NCBI GenBank assembly: GCA_017409575.1
Contig: JAFQSM010000074.1
Span: forward strand, 1-64,000
Length of the DNA: 64,000 nucleotides
From: Clostridia bacterium
Lineage (GTDB): Bacteria > Bacillota > Clostridia > Monoglobales > Monoglobaceae
Reading direction: 5' to 3'
A model generated the notes under the pieces. That model was given only the letters and a program-made list of their open reading frames with translations, searched no databases and was not told the origin of the DNA. The translations under genes and the position numbers were made by a program. Of the stretch, positions 34,217 through 43,548 are shown one piece after another (the stretch's first letter is position 1; every line of letters begins with the position of its first letter).

Positions 34217-37144
34217 TTATATTTCAGGTTTATAAAAATATTTATAATAGATCCTTTTTATATGGTCTGTTGGTCCCTCATTCATTGCCTCTAAATATTT
34301 GGGATATAAAATTTCCTTGTTACTTAGTGCATACTCTTTATAGGGATTTTCGTTAAGATAATCACTCCAATTAATATCAAATTTATTATAATCAAACTCG
34401 CCAGGAAAACATACAAAATCAAAAAGTAAATATTTGTTTTTAAATTCTTTAAAACAATACACATCGTCCAAAATTTTTTTATTATATAACACCACTATGG
34501 TGTAAAGGGGATTACTGGTATCATTTTCAAAATTCCCACTATAAGATTGACATAACTGGTAGATTCTTCTTTCTAGAAGTATTTTATCTACATTTACCCC
34601 AAACCAAACCATATTACATATATCTGCCGAAGTTGCTTGGGATATATGTCTTGATAAATATGTGCATATTTCTAATTTCTTTTTACCAGAACACAATGGA
34701 TAAATTTGATATAGATACTTATAATAGTATTGAGGAAACTTAGTTTCAAATTTTATCAACGAAGATTCTACATAATCATCCTCTAATGTTAACTCCGTAT
34801 ATTTGTCTTCTTTTATGGTAATGGCAACATTTCCTATAATATTGATCTTATTTAATAAGTCCAATATATAAGGTATGTTGTTCTTATCCAAACTGAATTG
34901 ATCTATAACATTCCGCAAAGCAATAAATATGCAATCTGCATTAATAGATTTATTTTTTTGACAAAAATCCATCCAGAAGGTCAAAATATTTATTATTGAG
35001 TTATTACACATTGTATAGTTATAATCGCTTTCTATGTGGTTCAATACTAAAATTAATTTGGAAAATATATTTGTAATTGAATCTATTTGTTCTTGTGTAA
35101 ACTCCACATAATTCAGTAATAGAAAAATATTTTCTAACAATTTACAAACAGAGCTTATTTGATAATGTAACAAGTACTCGCTATTTATATATTCTGTAAG
35201 ATTATCTGCCATTTCAATCAAACAATCAATTCTTTCGATATCAATCCTTAAATTTGTTATTTCATGTTTTTTTAACAATAAGCTTAATTGTTCTTTAGAG
35301 CAATAGAACACTAACGCAAAAAGATTAAATTCATTTAATTCCGTTCGCTCGTATTCAATAATTTCTCCTCTAGTTTTATATTTCATTTTACTTTTTGGAG
35401 AAATAAAATATAACGACAAATCGTTAAATTCATATATTGCCTCTTTTAATTTTGAAATATTTTGTTCACTTCCACAAATCGTAGAAAAATACATATTATT
35501 TTCATTAAAATATGTCAAAATATCTTCAAGTTGCGAACGCAAACTTTTATACTTTAAATTCTTTACTTTTGTTTCACGGGATATATGGTGAGTATATGGT
35601 GTTAATTGATTTGCAATTGTTGATTTATAATTCACAATATCAACGTAAAGATTATTCATCCCATCAAAATAACGATTAAGTAAACCATATGCTTGTTTTT
35701 CTTCCTCGTCCATTACATCTTTAACGTTGAAAAACATAGCTCGTTCGGTCATACAATGCATAAAACAATTATAGCAACAAATCGTTTGTTGAAATAAGTT
35801 GTTTTCTTTTTTAAATTCTCTTAGTAAATTAGAATATTCTTCAACAGGTTTTGAATCTGCAAGAAATATTTCGAAAAATCCTTGTAAAAATAACTTCCGT
35901 AATTTATCAAGAGGTTTTTTAGAACTGTTTAAATCTTTTTCGAGTTCTTTTAATTTCGTATAATTAAATTTGAAAAAATGTTGAGATAGAGTACTTTCTT
36001 TTATTTTGCTATAAATTACATTGTCTCCAACACATAATCTCGAAATATGTGTTTTTTTCAATGCATTTTCGACTTCATGTATTCTATCTTCCTTAAGTAA
36101 GTTCTTGATAGCTTCTTTTTTGCCCAAGTGTCCAAAATCAGTTTGGACTATTCCGTTAATATCAAAATAACAATATTCAGGAATTGATAGGATTTTCAAA
36201 ACACTTTTAGCATCTATATAATTCATATTATCTAAAAGTTTAAGATTACTGATGATTTCATCAATGTCCTCATAATAATAAGAGGTTCTTGATATATATT
36301 CACAAATCCTATTTAAATTATTTGCAACATCAGAATCGTAATGCTTTTTTGTTTTAAAATCGTCTGGAATATCAAATGAATTTATTATTTTGATATTTTT
36401 CTTATTGTAGTAATCTACTTCATAATCCGAAAGTTTTCCCTCAGGATTAATAAAAAAGTGAGGCTTTCTATTTGTTTCTTTGCTGTTTTTGACAAGATTA
36501 TCTACCCAAGACATAATAAGTTTTAAATTCGTATCAGACAAACTGTACCCTACAAAAACAAACGAATGATTTACAAGGAGAGATTTTATGTAGGTCTCTA
36601 TTAATTTATGTGTCTCTGAGTATGTTAAGTAATCATCTTCTTTTAAGACAATATTCTCAATGTCACGCAAATCCCCATGCATTTTTATTAACAAATGACT
36701 ACTTGATATATCTACTAAATCGTTATCAGAGTGAATTACTTCAAAGGCTCTCTTTTCATTTGTATATAATGGGTTGTATCTTTCGATGGCCAATTCAATC
36801 AAATTATCATAGTTTGTAGTAATAATGTGTTGTGGATTGAGCGACATAAGTGAGTCCAATATCGGATTCTGTGTCTCATCACTCAATTTGAATTGTTCTA
36901 AAAGAACCTCATAGTATTTTGCTTCGTTTGAAAAAGCATACTGAGGAATTTTTAGCATTTCATCTGATGAATACTTCTTAATAGAAGGATCTTCTGAATA
37001 GCTAATTACTTTATCAAATTCACGAACTAGCCCCTCCCAAGATGGATACCCAGAATTGCGTGATACGCCTGATCCTATAAAAAGAACTAACTTTCCCTGG
37101 TCGGCATATTTTTTTATTTCTTTAATACTTTTTTTGATTTCCAT
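34217..37144 (-). CDS. SIR2-domain anti-phage defence protein
   Basis: A 975-residue protein with an N-terminal SIR2-like NAD-binding domain (about 15-260): GSGVSRNSGYPSW (24-36), TTNYD (109-113), MHGDL (155-159) and VGYSLSD (198-204). The remaining 700 residues are helical with no recognised motif and probably sense infection. Proteins of this size and layout (DSR-type and other SIR2 effectors) kill infected cells by degrading NAD+. Base use is AT-rich, unlike the chromosome on either side. It sits next to the right attachment site in a defence island. Assignment to a named DSR subtype cannot be made by eye. Confidence 0.85.
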   Translation of the reverse strand: MEIKKSIKEIKKYADQGKLVLFIGSGVSRNSGYPSWEGLVREFDKVISYSEDPSIKKYSSDEMLKIPQYAFSNEAKYYEVLLEQFKLSDETQNPILDSLMSLNPQHIITTNYDNLIELAIERYNPLYTNEKRAFEVIHSDNDLVDISSSHLLIKMHGDLRDIENIVLKEDDYLTYSETHKLIETYIKSLLVNHSFVFVGYSLSDTNLKLIMSWVDNLVKNSKETNRKPHFFINPEGKLSDYEVDYYNKKNIKIINSFDIPDDFKTKKHYDSDVANNLNRICEYISRTSYYYEDIDEIISNLKLLDNMNYIDAKSVLKILSIPEYCYFDINGIVQTDFGHLGKKEAIKNLLKEDRIHEVENALKKTHISRLCVGDNVIYSKIKESTLSQHFFKFNYTKLKELEKDLNSSKKPLDKLRKLFLQGFFEIFLADSKPVEEYSNLLREFKKENNLFQQTICCYNCFMHCMTERAMFFNVKDVMDEEEKQAYGLLNRYFDGMNNLYVDIVNYKSTIANQLTPYTHHISRETKVKNLKYKSLRSQLEDILTYFNENNMYFSTICGSEQNISKLKEAIYEFNDLSLYFISPKSKMKYKTRGEIIEYERTELNEFNLFALVFYCSKEQLSLLLKKHEITNLRIDIERIDCLIEMADNLTEYINSEYLLHYQISSVCKLLENIFLLLNYVEFTQEQIDSITNIFSKLILVLNHIESDYNYTMCNNSIINILTFWMDFCQKNKSINADCIFIALRNVIDQFSLDKNNIPYILDLLNKINIIGNVAITIKEDKYTELTLEDDYVESSLIKFETKFPQYYYKYLYQIYPLCSGKKKLEICTYLSRHISQATSADICNMVWFGVNVDKILLERRIYQLCQSYSGNFENDTSNPLYTIVVLYNKKILDDVYCFKEFKNKYLLFDFVCFPGEFDYNKFDINWSDYLNENPYKEYALSNKEILYPKYLEAMNEGPTDHIKRIYYKYFYKPEI

Positions 37145-37223
37145 AGTCTTTTACCTACTTGTCTTTACAATTTCATTTGTATTTTTATTATAACAATAGA
37201 AATGAAAACATTCAATATTATCA

Positions 37224-37258
37224 AAAACTCCTTGCAACATTACTTTTGCAAGGAGTTT
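37224..37258 (-). terminator. element-borne look-alike of the lysS terminator
   Basis: The hairpin has arms CTCCTTGCAA and TTGCAAGGAG, the same stem core as the chromosomal terminator at 24321-24360. It lies inside the element, 124 bases after the lysS stop. Confidence 0.7.
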
Positions 37259-37301
37259 AATAGTTAAGGTTCCTATCTAGTGCATAACCTTTTGCATATT
37301 A

Positions 37302-37330
37302 TGGCGTAAGTTTGGCGTAAATTGGCGTAT
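37302..37330. repeat. right arm-type repeats of the element
   Basis: TGGCGTAA at 37302-37309 and 37313-37320 and TGGCGTAT at 37323-37330 match the triplet at the left end. They are probable integrase arm sites. Confidence 0.7.
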
Positions 37331-37381
37331 ATTTTCGTTTTGCCAACTTGTCAAATCCGCTATTTTACTGCACTTTTTTGA

Positions 37382-38887
37382 TTATTTGTTATCAAGCGGC
37401 TTCATTGTGGGGAAAAGCAAAACATCACGGATTGATGCGCTGTCGGTAAGGAGCATAATAAGTCTGTCGATACCGATTCCAAGTCCGCCTGTGGGGGGCA
37501 TGCCATATTCCAAAGCGGTAACAAAATCTTCGTCCATCATATTTGCTTCTTCATCGCCTTTTTCGCGCTTTTCAACCTGCTTCATAAAGCGTTCTTTCTG
37601 GTCGATGGGGTCGTTGAGCTCGCTGAATGCGTTACCGTATTCGCAACCGAGAATAAATACCTCAAATCTTTCGGTGAATGTTGGGTTATCCTTGTATCTT
37701 TTTGCAAGCGGAGAAACCTCAACCGGATATTCATAGATAAAGGTCGGCTGAACAAGGTTGTCCTCAACCTTTTCTTCAAATGCAAGGTTGATAATCTCGC
37801 CTCTGGTCATACCCTTTTCAACTTCAATTCCAACAGATTTTGCCAAAGCTTCGGCCTCGGCGTCTGTAGTTGTTTCGGCGAAGTCGATTCCTGCAAACTT
37901 CTTGATTGATTCCATCATGGTCATTCTTGCCCAACCCGGTGCCAGATCAATGTCTTTGCCCTGGTATGTAATCTTTGTTGTTCCCAGAACTTCCTGAGCA
38001 ACTGTCGAAATAAGGTCTTCGGTAAGATTCATCATACCCTCGTAGTCGGTGTAAGCCTCATACACTTCCATTGTTGTAAACTCGGGATTATGCTTTACAT
38101 CCATTCCCTCGTTGCGGAACTGTCTGCCCATTTCATAAACTCTCTCAAAACCGCCAACGATAAGACGCTTCAGGTAAAGCTCGGGGGCAATACGCATATA
38201 CATATCAATATCCAGCGTATTGTGGTGGGTAATAAACGGACGAGCCGCAGCACCACCCGGGATTGTGTTGAGGATTGGTGTGTCAACTTCCATATATCCT
38301 CTGGTGTCAAGATAATTGCGGATTGCAGTAATCACCTTGCTTCTGATTTCAAAAGCACGCTTAACCTCGGGATTTACAATAAGGTCAACATAGCGCTGAC
38401 GGTATCTCAAATCCGTGTCGCGAAGACCATGGAACTTTTCGGGAAGAGGCAAAAGCGACTTACTGAGGAGTGTATATCCGTTTGTGCGAACAGAAATTTC
38501 GCCTTTCTGTGTTACAAACACTTCACCTGTAACGCCAACCAAATCGCCGATATCAAGTCTTTTGAACTTTTTGTAAACTTCTTCACCCATATCGTCACGG
38601 GTAACATAAAGCTGAACCTTGCCGCATCTGTCACGAAGGTCAAAGAACGAAGCCTTGCCCATAACACGCTTTGACATAAGACGACCGGCAATGCTGACTT
38701 GTTTTCCCTCCATCTCGGCAAAGTTTTCGATTATATCGCTTGTGTGATATTCCTGATTGTAAGTGGTCACATCAAAGGGATTTTCGCCTTCTGCCTGAAG
38801 TTCAGCAAGCTTGTCGCGTCTCACCTTCATAAGCTGACCGACATCCTGTGTTTGTTCCTGATTATTTTGTCTGCCGTTTTCGTTCAC
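37382..38887 (-). CDS. lysS: lysyl-tRNA synthetase, class II
   Basis: A 501-residue enzyme that charges tRNA-Lys. An N-terminal OB-fold (about 55-155, [23 protein letters not shown]) binds the anticodon. The catalytic core has class II motif 1 ([25 protein letters not shown] region), motif 2 ([18 protein letters not shown]) and motif 3 ([14 protein letters not shown]). The start is GTG 38887 with AGGAGA upstream. The last codons (after FPTMKP) are supplied by the integrated element, which changes the ending from IENK to LDNK. It is the second gene of a greA-lysS operon. Confidence 0.97.
   Translation of the reverse strand: MNENGRQNNQEQTQDVGQLMKVRRDKLAELQAEGENPFDVTTYNQEYHTSDIIENFAEMEGKQVSIAGRLMSKRVMGKASFFDLRDRCGKVQLYVTRDDMGEEVYKKFKRLDIGDLVGVTGEVFVTQKGEISVRTNGYTLLSKSLLPLPEKFHGLRDTDLRYRQRYVDLIVNPEVKRAFEIRSKVITAIRNYLDTRGYMEVDTPILNTIPGGAAARPFITHHNTLDIDMYMRIAPELYLKRLIVGGFERVYEMGRQFRNEGMDVKHNPEFTTMEVYEAYTDYEGMMNLTEDLISTVAQEVLGTTKITYQGKDIDLAPGWARMTMMESIKKFAGIDFAETTTDAEAEALAKSVGIEVEKGMTRGEIINLAFEEKVEDNLVQPTFIYEYPVEVSPLAKRYKDNPTFTERFEVFILGCEYGNAFSELNDPIDQKERFMKQVEKREKGDEEANMMDEDFVTALEYGMPPTGGLGIGIDRLIMLLTDSASIRDVLLFPTMKPLDNK
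37398..37413. repeat. right attachment-site core within lysS
   Basis: GGCTTCATTGTGGGGA, identical to 24386-24401, inside the last codons of lysS. The chromosome lies to its right and the element to its left. Confidence 0.85.
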
Positions 38888-38902
38888 AGTTCATTCTCCT
38901 AT

Positions 38903-39379
38903 CTATTTGTTTATGCTAAGTATCTTGAATTTGACAACTCCGCCGGGAGTATCTACATCAACTGTATCTCCGACCTTTCTGCCTATAAGAGCTCTGCCCA
39001 CGGGTGATTCGTCCGAAATTTTGAAAAGGTCCGGGTCTGCCTCGGTCGAGCCTACGATGCTGTATTCAAGTTCTTCGTCAAATTCTTCGTCATATACCTT
39101 TACTCTTGTTCCTATGCTTACTTTGTTGAGGTCAATTTCGTCCTGGTCGATTACCTTGGCATTTTTAAGCATGTTTTCAAGATGCACAATCCGAGCCTCA
39201 ACCTGTGCCTGTTCTTCTTTTGCTGCATCATATTCGGAGTTTTCTGACAAATCGCCAAAACCTCTTGCAACTTTGATTTTTTCAGCTACTTCCTGACGTT
39301 TTTTTGTCTTCAGGTTTTCAAGTTCCTGCTCAAGTTTCAAAAGGCCCTCATCTGTCAGCATAATCTGTTTGTTTTCCAT
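38903..39379 (-). CDS. greA: transcription elongation factor GreA
   Basis: A 158-residue factor that rescues backtracked RNA polymerase by stimulating transcript cleavage. The N-terminal coiled coil (about 1-75) ends in the acidic tip [16 protein letters not shown]; the C-terminal domain (80-158) has GTRVKVYD and [19 protein letters not shown] 39379 gives the standard length, with AAGGAAGGA upstream. It precedes lysS by 15 bp, a common arrangement in Bacillota. Confidence 0.97.
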   Translation of the reverse strand: MENKQIMLTDEGLLKLEQELENLKTKKRQEVAEKIKVARGFGDLSENSEYDAAKEEQAQVEARIVHLENMLKNAKVIDQDEIDLNKVSIGTRVKVYDEEFDEELEYSIVGSTEADPDLFKISDESPVGRALIGRKVGDTVDVDTPGGVVKFKILSINK

Positions 39380-39462
39380 ATCTAATCCATTCCTTCCTTT
39401 GCTTAGTGCAAAATAACAATTTGAAAGAAAATTTGGGTCATCAACTAATATGCAACCCATAT

Positions 39463-39491
39463 ATTATATATCAATCGTTCTTCAAAGTCAA
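39463..39491 (-). promoter_or_regulatory. promoter of greA-lysS
   Basis: TTGACT (39486-39491) and TATAAT (39463-39468) on the minus strand, 17-base spacer; the -35 overlaps the stop of the upstream gene. Confidence 0.75.
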
Positions 39492-40237
39492 CTTATTTTT
39501 TTGTGGCTGTAAATCCACGCGATTTTTTGTGGTTTAAATTCTGTCAAAAGGCCTGCTGCACGCACGTTACTGACCTGATATTCCCCAAAATCAAAACCCA
39601 GATTTGCATCCCTTACATACAGGTCCGCCCCGAATTTCAATTCATTCGCATCTGCATCAATGCAGATGTCTGCCGACTTTTCATCATAATCAAAAACATT
39701 TACCAAAAGTCCTGTTTCTTCATAAAACCTGTCGCAAATATCTTTGGCAGTTTTTTTGTTTTTGGTGCAAAGAACTATTCTTTTTGTGTCAAAACAAAGT
39801 TCCCGCATCAAATACTCACTTATTCTGCCCGCATTAAACTCCCTTATACAAATTATTGATTTTAATAAATCAATCCCGCATTTCTCTGCTGTATATCTTA
39901 TGCAATCAGGTGATTTTTTTAAGAAAAACAAGTTTTGTCCGGTTTGTTGGTATGGCAAAAAAGTTTTCTTGGCAAGTATTTTTTCTAAAAAGTCAGAATA
40001 AATAATTTGGTCAACATTGCAATTCTTCAAGCGATTGCAATATTTTGTTATCAATTTTTCAAGACGGTATGATGACATTTCTTCTAAAGTTTCTTCCGAA
40101 AACGGTATAACTTCCACTATCAAATCAAACGGATTTTTATCGCTTTTTTCCATCTTTTTGAGTTTTTTTCTTGAAAGTCTCTTTAAAAAATTTCGTCTGC
40201 TGTACTCTTTTGTCTGAGTCACAAGACCTATTGTCAT
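39488..40237 (-). CDS. conserved-looking protein of unknown function
   Basis: A 249-residue soluble protein with a basic N-terminal segment (about 8-35, RRNFLKRLSRKKLKKMEK) and an alpha/beta remainder with several cysteines. The C-terminal part has alternating strands (KRIVLCTKNKKTAKDI, then NVFDYDEKSADICIDADANE). It starts 13 bp after ctpA, so it is in that operon. I do not recognise the family. Confidence 0.6.
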   Translation of the reverse strand: MTIGLVTQTKEYSRRNFLKRLSRKKLKKMEKSDKNPFDLIVEVIPFSEETLEEMSSYRLEKLITKYCNRLKNCNVDQIIYSDFLEKILAKKTFLPYQQTGQNLFFLKKSPDCIRYTAEKCGIDLLKSIICIREFNAGRISEYLMRELCFDTKRIVLCTKNKKTAKDICDRFYEETGLLVNVFDYDEKSADICIDADANELKFGADLYVRDANLGFDFGEYQVSNVRAAGLLTEFKPQKIAWIYSHKKIS

Positions 40238-40250
40238 CTTTCACATCCTT

Positions 40251-41423
40251 TTACTCTTTATTTTGGGCAAGCTCCTCAACAGCATACTTAAGCTGAATAT
40301 CTTCATCAAGCGAAAGTTCCGAAATCCTGGAATAACTATCATCGCTCATCTTTATTTCCACATCCGGCTCGATACCTGTTTTGTCAATGCATATGCCATC
40401 CGGAGTATAATACCTTGAATCTGTTATTTTAAGCAAGCTTCCGTCATAAAAACTTTGGGTTATCTGTGTAACGCCCTTACCAAAGGTTTTTTCACCTATA
40501 CTCTTTGCAAGTCCATAATCTTTCATTGCTCCGACAAATATCTCGGACGCGCTGGCGCTTCCGTTGTTGGTAAGTATCCGCATAGGAACTTTTGACGCTC
40601 CCTCGGTTCCCATATAGTCGCGCTTGTTTCCGTATTTGTCCAGTGTGTAGACAATCTCGCCCTCGTCCACAAAGCAGTCTATGATTTCTACCGCAACCTC
40701 GACATATCCGCCCGGGTTGTTGCGAAGGTCAACAACCAAAGAATTCATACCGGCTTTCGCCAATTGGTTAAAATGATTTATAAATTCGTCATAGGTGTTT
40801 ACTCCAAACTGAGTAATCTGGATATATCCTATATTTTTTTCAAGAAGTTTTGAATTAACTGTTTCGCGTTTTATGGTTTTGCGCACAAGAGACAGTTCAA
40901 CCTTTTGGTCAGTAGCTTTTTTAAGTACCTTCAGTTTGACCTCTGTTCCCTCTTTGCCTTTCATTTTGGCTGCCGCCTCGTCAATAAACTCGCCACTGAC
41001 TTCCTCACCGTCAACCTCTAAAATTTTATCTCCTGTGACAATTCCTGCCTTTTCTGCAGGCGAGCCCGAAAGTGGTGATACAACTGTAACAAAGCCGTCT
41101 TCGTTACTTATATAAAGACCTACCCCGGTATAATCATCGGATTCCACACTTTCCAAAAAGCTGTCCGCGCTTTCTTTGTCCATATATACTGTATACGGGT
41201 CCTCGGTGCTAAGTGATGCGCCAAGCAATATACCATCCAAAAGCTTGTCACCATCAATATCCTCATAATAGTACTTTTTGAGAGTATTAATGCCTGTACC
41301 AAACTTGAAAAAATCATCAAACTCAAGTACGCCAAACGGATTTACGAGCATAATTGTTCCCAAAAAAGTTGCTGCCACCAGCAATATTGAGCACACTATC
41401 AACACAGATTTTTTTATATACAT
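40251..41423 (-). CDS. ctpA: S41-family C-terminal processing peptidase
   Basis: A 390-residue membrane-anchored protease: an N-terminal hydrophobic anchor (about 5-27), a PDZ domain (about 90-170, GVGLYISNEDGFVTVVSPL and GSPAEKAGIVTGD) and a catalytic S41 domain with the nucleophile Ser in NNGSASASEIF and the general-base Lys in GEKTFGKG. It trims or degrades exported proteins outside the membrane. ATG 41423 follows AAAGG. It lies downstream of an EnvC-like M23 protein and ftsEX, an association seen often; it may process the cell-wall enzymes. Confidence 0.93.
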   Translation of the reverse strand: MYIKKSVLIVCSILLVAATFLGTIMLVNPFGVLEFDDFFKFGTGINTLKKYYYEDIDGDKLLDGILLGASLSTEDPYTVYMDKESADSFLESVESDDYTGVGLYISNEDGFVTVVSPLSGSPAEKAGIVTGDKILEVDGEEVSGEFIDEAAAKMKGKEGTEVKLKVLKKATDQKVELSLVRKTIKRETVNSKLLEKNIGYIQITQFGVNTYDEFINHFNQLAKAGMNSLVVDLRNNPGGYVEVAVEIIDCFVDEGEIVYTLDKYGNKRDYMGTEGASKVPMRILTNNGSASASEIFVGAMKDYGLAKSIGEKTFGKGVTQITQSFYDGSLLKITDSRYYTPDGICIDKTGIEPDVEIKMSDDSYSRISELSLDEDIQLKYAVEELAQNKE

Positions 41424-41441
41424 AAATTTTGACCTTTCCAC

Positions 41442-41482
41442 ATTACAGTCACCTGCATAAAATATATGCAGGTGACTGTAAT
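41442..41482 (-). promoter_or_regulatory. intercistronic hairpin between the EnvC-like gene and ctpA
   Basis: A perfect 18-bp stem (41442-41459 with 41465-41482) lies right before the ctpA ribosome binding site. It lacks a T tract, so it is more likely to affect mRNA stability or ctpA translation than to terminate. Confidence 0.6.
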
Positions 41483-41490
41483 TTATTCAT

Positions 41491-42642
41491 TTAAAAAAAT
41501 TGCATCGGGTCAACCGCAGCACCATTTATAAGCACCTCAAAATGAAGATGCGGTCCTGTCGAATTTCCTGTAGAGCCAACCGACCCTATGCGCTGGCCCT
41601 TCGAAACCTTTTGTCCTGCAGAAACACTGTATGAACTCATATGCCCATATAGTGTAGCTTTGCCGCCGCCATGGTCAATAATAACACAGTTGCCGTAACC
41701 CGAGTTCCAGCCCGCAAGCGTAACTGTTCCTGCGTTAGCCGCCACAATAGCCGCTCCGTATGAAGCACCTATATCTGTACCGGTATGGCGTTTGTATATG
41801 CCGGTTACCGGATTTTTTCGTCTGGGTGAAAAATTCGATGTTATGTAATGGCAGCTTGGCGTTGGCCAGGTAAATTCTCCGCCGACATATTTTGCACCGC
41901 CCGAAGAAGAGCTGAGCGAACCTGATACCGATGCGCGAAGAGCTGCCATTGCAGCATCCGCCTCGTCAATTATCTTTTGATAAGCCGCGGTGTCTTTTTC
42001 AAGTTCTCTTATGTATGCTGCCTGCTCGTTTTGTTTTTGTACAAGAGCAGCTTTTTGACTTTCCAAATCCTTTGCCGAGGCTTCCTGTGTTTCTTTAAGC
42101 TTTTCAATCTCGTCACGCGCCTGTTCTATTTCACGGCGAACCTTGTCCATCTCGTCAAAAACTTGTTTGTCATATCGGGATATTTCTTTCATTATTTCGG
42201 CTTTGTCAACAAAATCACCAAAACTTTTTGCCGAAAGCAGCATCTCGAGATAACTTACATCGCCATGCTCGCACATAACGCGGAAACGTTCCTGAAAGAC
42301 ATCGTATTTTTCATTTGCCTTTTCTGTCGCCACATCCAGTTTTTTCTGTTCTTCAGCCAAATCTGCTTTTGTTTCGGCGATTGTTTTGTCAAGGGCCTCG
42401 ATTTGAGTCTGAAGCTGTCCTGCTTCTTTTTCAAGGCGTTCTTTGTCAGCAAGGGTTTTTACTTTTTTGGTGTTTGCCTCGTTTATCTTTTTCTGAGCGT
42501 CTTTTTTCTTTTGCTCGGCTGCATTTATTTTTTGCTGAGTTGTCTCAGCATAAGCAAGTTCAAAAAGTATTGACGATATTGTTCCAAAAACAAATATTGC
42601 TGCAATAATCAGCGAAATCCAACGAACTGTTTTTTTGTTCAA
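41491..42642 (-). CDS. EnvC-like murein hydrolase activator (coiled coil plus LytM/M23)
   Basis: A 383-residue exported protein: signal or anchor (about 8-30), a long coiled coil (about 35-250, rich in Gln, Glu and Lys) and a C-terminal M23 domain with HTGTDIGA, YGHMSSY and HLHFEVL, the zinc ligands of an active LytM peptidase. It starts at TTG 42642 with GGGGG upstream. Placed 15 bp after ftsX, it is probably the periplasm-side partner that FtsEX controls during septal wall splitting. Confidence 0.9.
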   Translation of the reverse strand: MNKKTVRWISLIIAAIFVFGTISSILFELAYAETTQQKINAAEQKKKDAQKKINEANTKKVKTLADKERLEKEAGQLQTQIEALDKTIAETKADLAEEQKKLDVATEKANEKYDVFQERFRVMCEHGDVSYLEMLLSAKSFGDFVDKAEIMKEISRYDKQVFDEMDKVRREIEQARDEIEKLKETQEASAKDLESQKAALVQKQNEQAAYIRELEKDTAAYQKIIDEADAAMAALRASVSGSLSSSSGGAKYVGGEFTWPTPSCHYITSNFSPRRKNPVTGIYKRHTGTDIGASYGAAIVAANAGTVTLAGWNSGYGNCVIIDHGGGKATLYGHMSSYSVSAGQKVSKGQRIGSVGSTGNSTGPHLHFEVLINGAAVDPMQFF

Positions 42643-42657
42643 AATCAGCTTCCCCCT

Positions 42658-43548
42658 TTATACATGCAGATGCTTTCGTATGGACATTGCACTTCCTGCC
42701 ATTCCAATAGCAGTTCCCATAAGCAAAAATCCAATAACAATTATATCGCTGATTTCTGCGGTTTCAAGCAATTTTATGTTTCCCATAAATCCCTGGACAG
42801 ACGGCAAAACCGAGCCGTATCCAGCCATAACCACTATCACCGCAATCCCTGCACCAAGTGCACCTAAAATCATTCCTTCAATTATAAACGGCCATCTGAT
42901 AAACCAATCAGTTGCGCCGACAAACTTCATTATATTGATTTCCTTGCGTCTTGAGAACATTCCAAGCTTGATGGTGTTGGAAATTATAAAAACCGCAATA
43001 GCTGCAAGGATTACAAGAAGCCATATGCTCACATGCTTGATGGTGTTTGTGATAGAAAGTATGGTCTTTATCAAATCCTGACGGTTTGTAACTTCTTCGA
43101 CACCCTTAATTTTTGCCGCTTGCTCTGCGACTTGGTTTGCCTGTCTTACATCGGTAAGCGACAAAACATATGCGTCACGCAAAGGGTTGTCCGTCTCCAG
43201 TGTTGTTATAACTGCCGCCTGGTCCTGACGAATACCCTCTTTGTAGTTCTGAAGCCTTTCTTCCTTTGTGTAAAGCTGAGCTTCTTTTACAAATTCAAGT
43301 TCGCCAAGCTGACTTCCGATAGCACGGACATCATCACGGCTCATATCATTGGGCATATATACATTTATTTCACACTGGTCCTTTATCTGAGTACCAACAC
43401 TGTTGATATTGAGTCCAAAAAGCACAAAAACGCCAAAAAGAACCAGGCTTGCGACAACTATACCTATTGATGCAAGAGTCATAAGGCTGTTTGAAACAAG
43501 GCCTTTAACCCCCTGAGTAACAAAGTACTTTATATTTCTAAATATCAT
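42658..43548 (-). CDS. ftsX: cell-division protein FtsX
   Basis: A 296-residue membrane protein with the FtsX layout: an N-terminal helix (about 22-48), a large extracellular loop (about 50-165), and three C-terminal helices (about 170-290) including the FSRRKEINIMKFVGATDWFIRWPF signature segment. It passes the ATPase signal of FtsE across the membrane to cell-wall hydrolases. It overlaps ftsE by 11 bp. Confidence 0.95.
   Translation of the reverse strand: MIFRNIKYFVTQGVKGLVSNSLMTLASIGIVVASLVLFGVFVLFGLNINSVGTQIKDQCEINVYMPNDMSRDDVRAIGSQLGELEFVKEAQLYTKEERLQNYKEGIRQDQAAVITTLETDNPLRDAYVLSLTDVRQANQVAEQAAKIKGVEEVTNRQDLIKTILSITNTIKHVSIWLLVILAAIAVFIISNTIKLGMFSRRKEINIMKFVGATDWFIRWPFIIEGMILGALGAGIAVIVVMAGYGSVLPSVQGFMGNIKLLETAEISDIIVIGFLLMGTAIGMAGSAMSIRKHLHV

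Larger units (their letters stand above)
24386..37413. mobile_element. integrative defence island inserted in the 3' end of lysS
   Basis: About 13.0 kb bounded by the 16-bp repeat GGCTTCATTGTGGGGA. It holds integrase and excisionase at the left, two DUF-type genes, a small protein plus two adenine methyltransferases, two large nuclease-like proteins, a small HTH protein and a SIR2 protein. Coding is visibly more AT-rich from about 27.5 to 37.1 kb than in the flanks. There is no relaxase, coupling protein or secretion system, so it is not self-conjugative; it may be mobilised by other elements. Confidence 0.88.

Noticed and set aside
24386-37413. Integrative conjugative element
   Set aside because: Integrase and excisionase are of the Tn916 type, but no relaxase, coupling protein or secretion genes are present.
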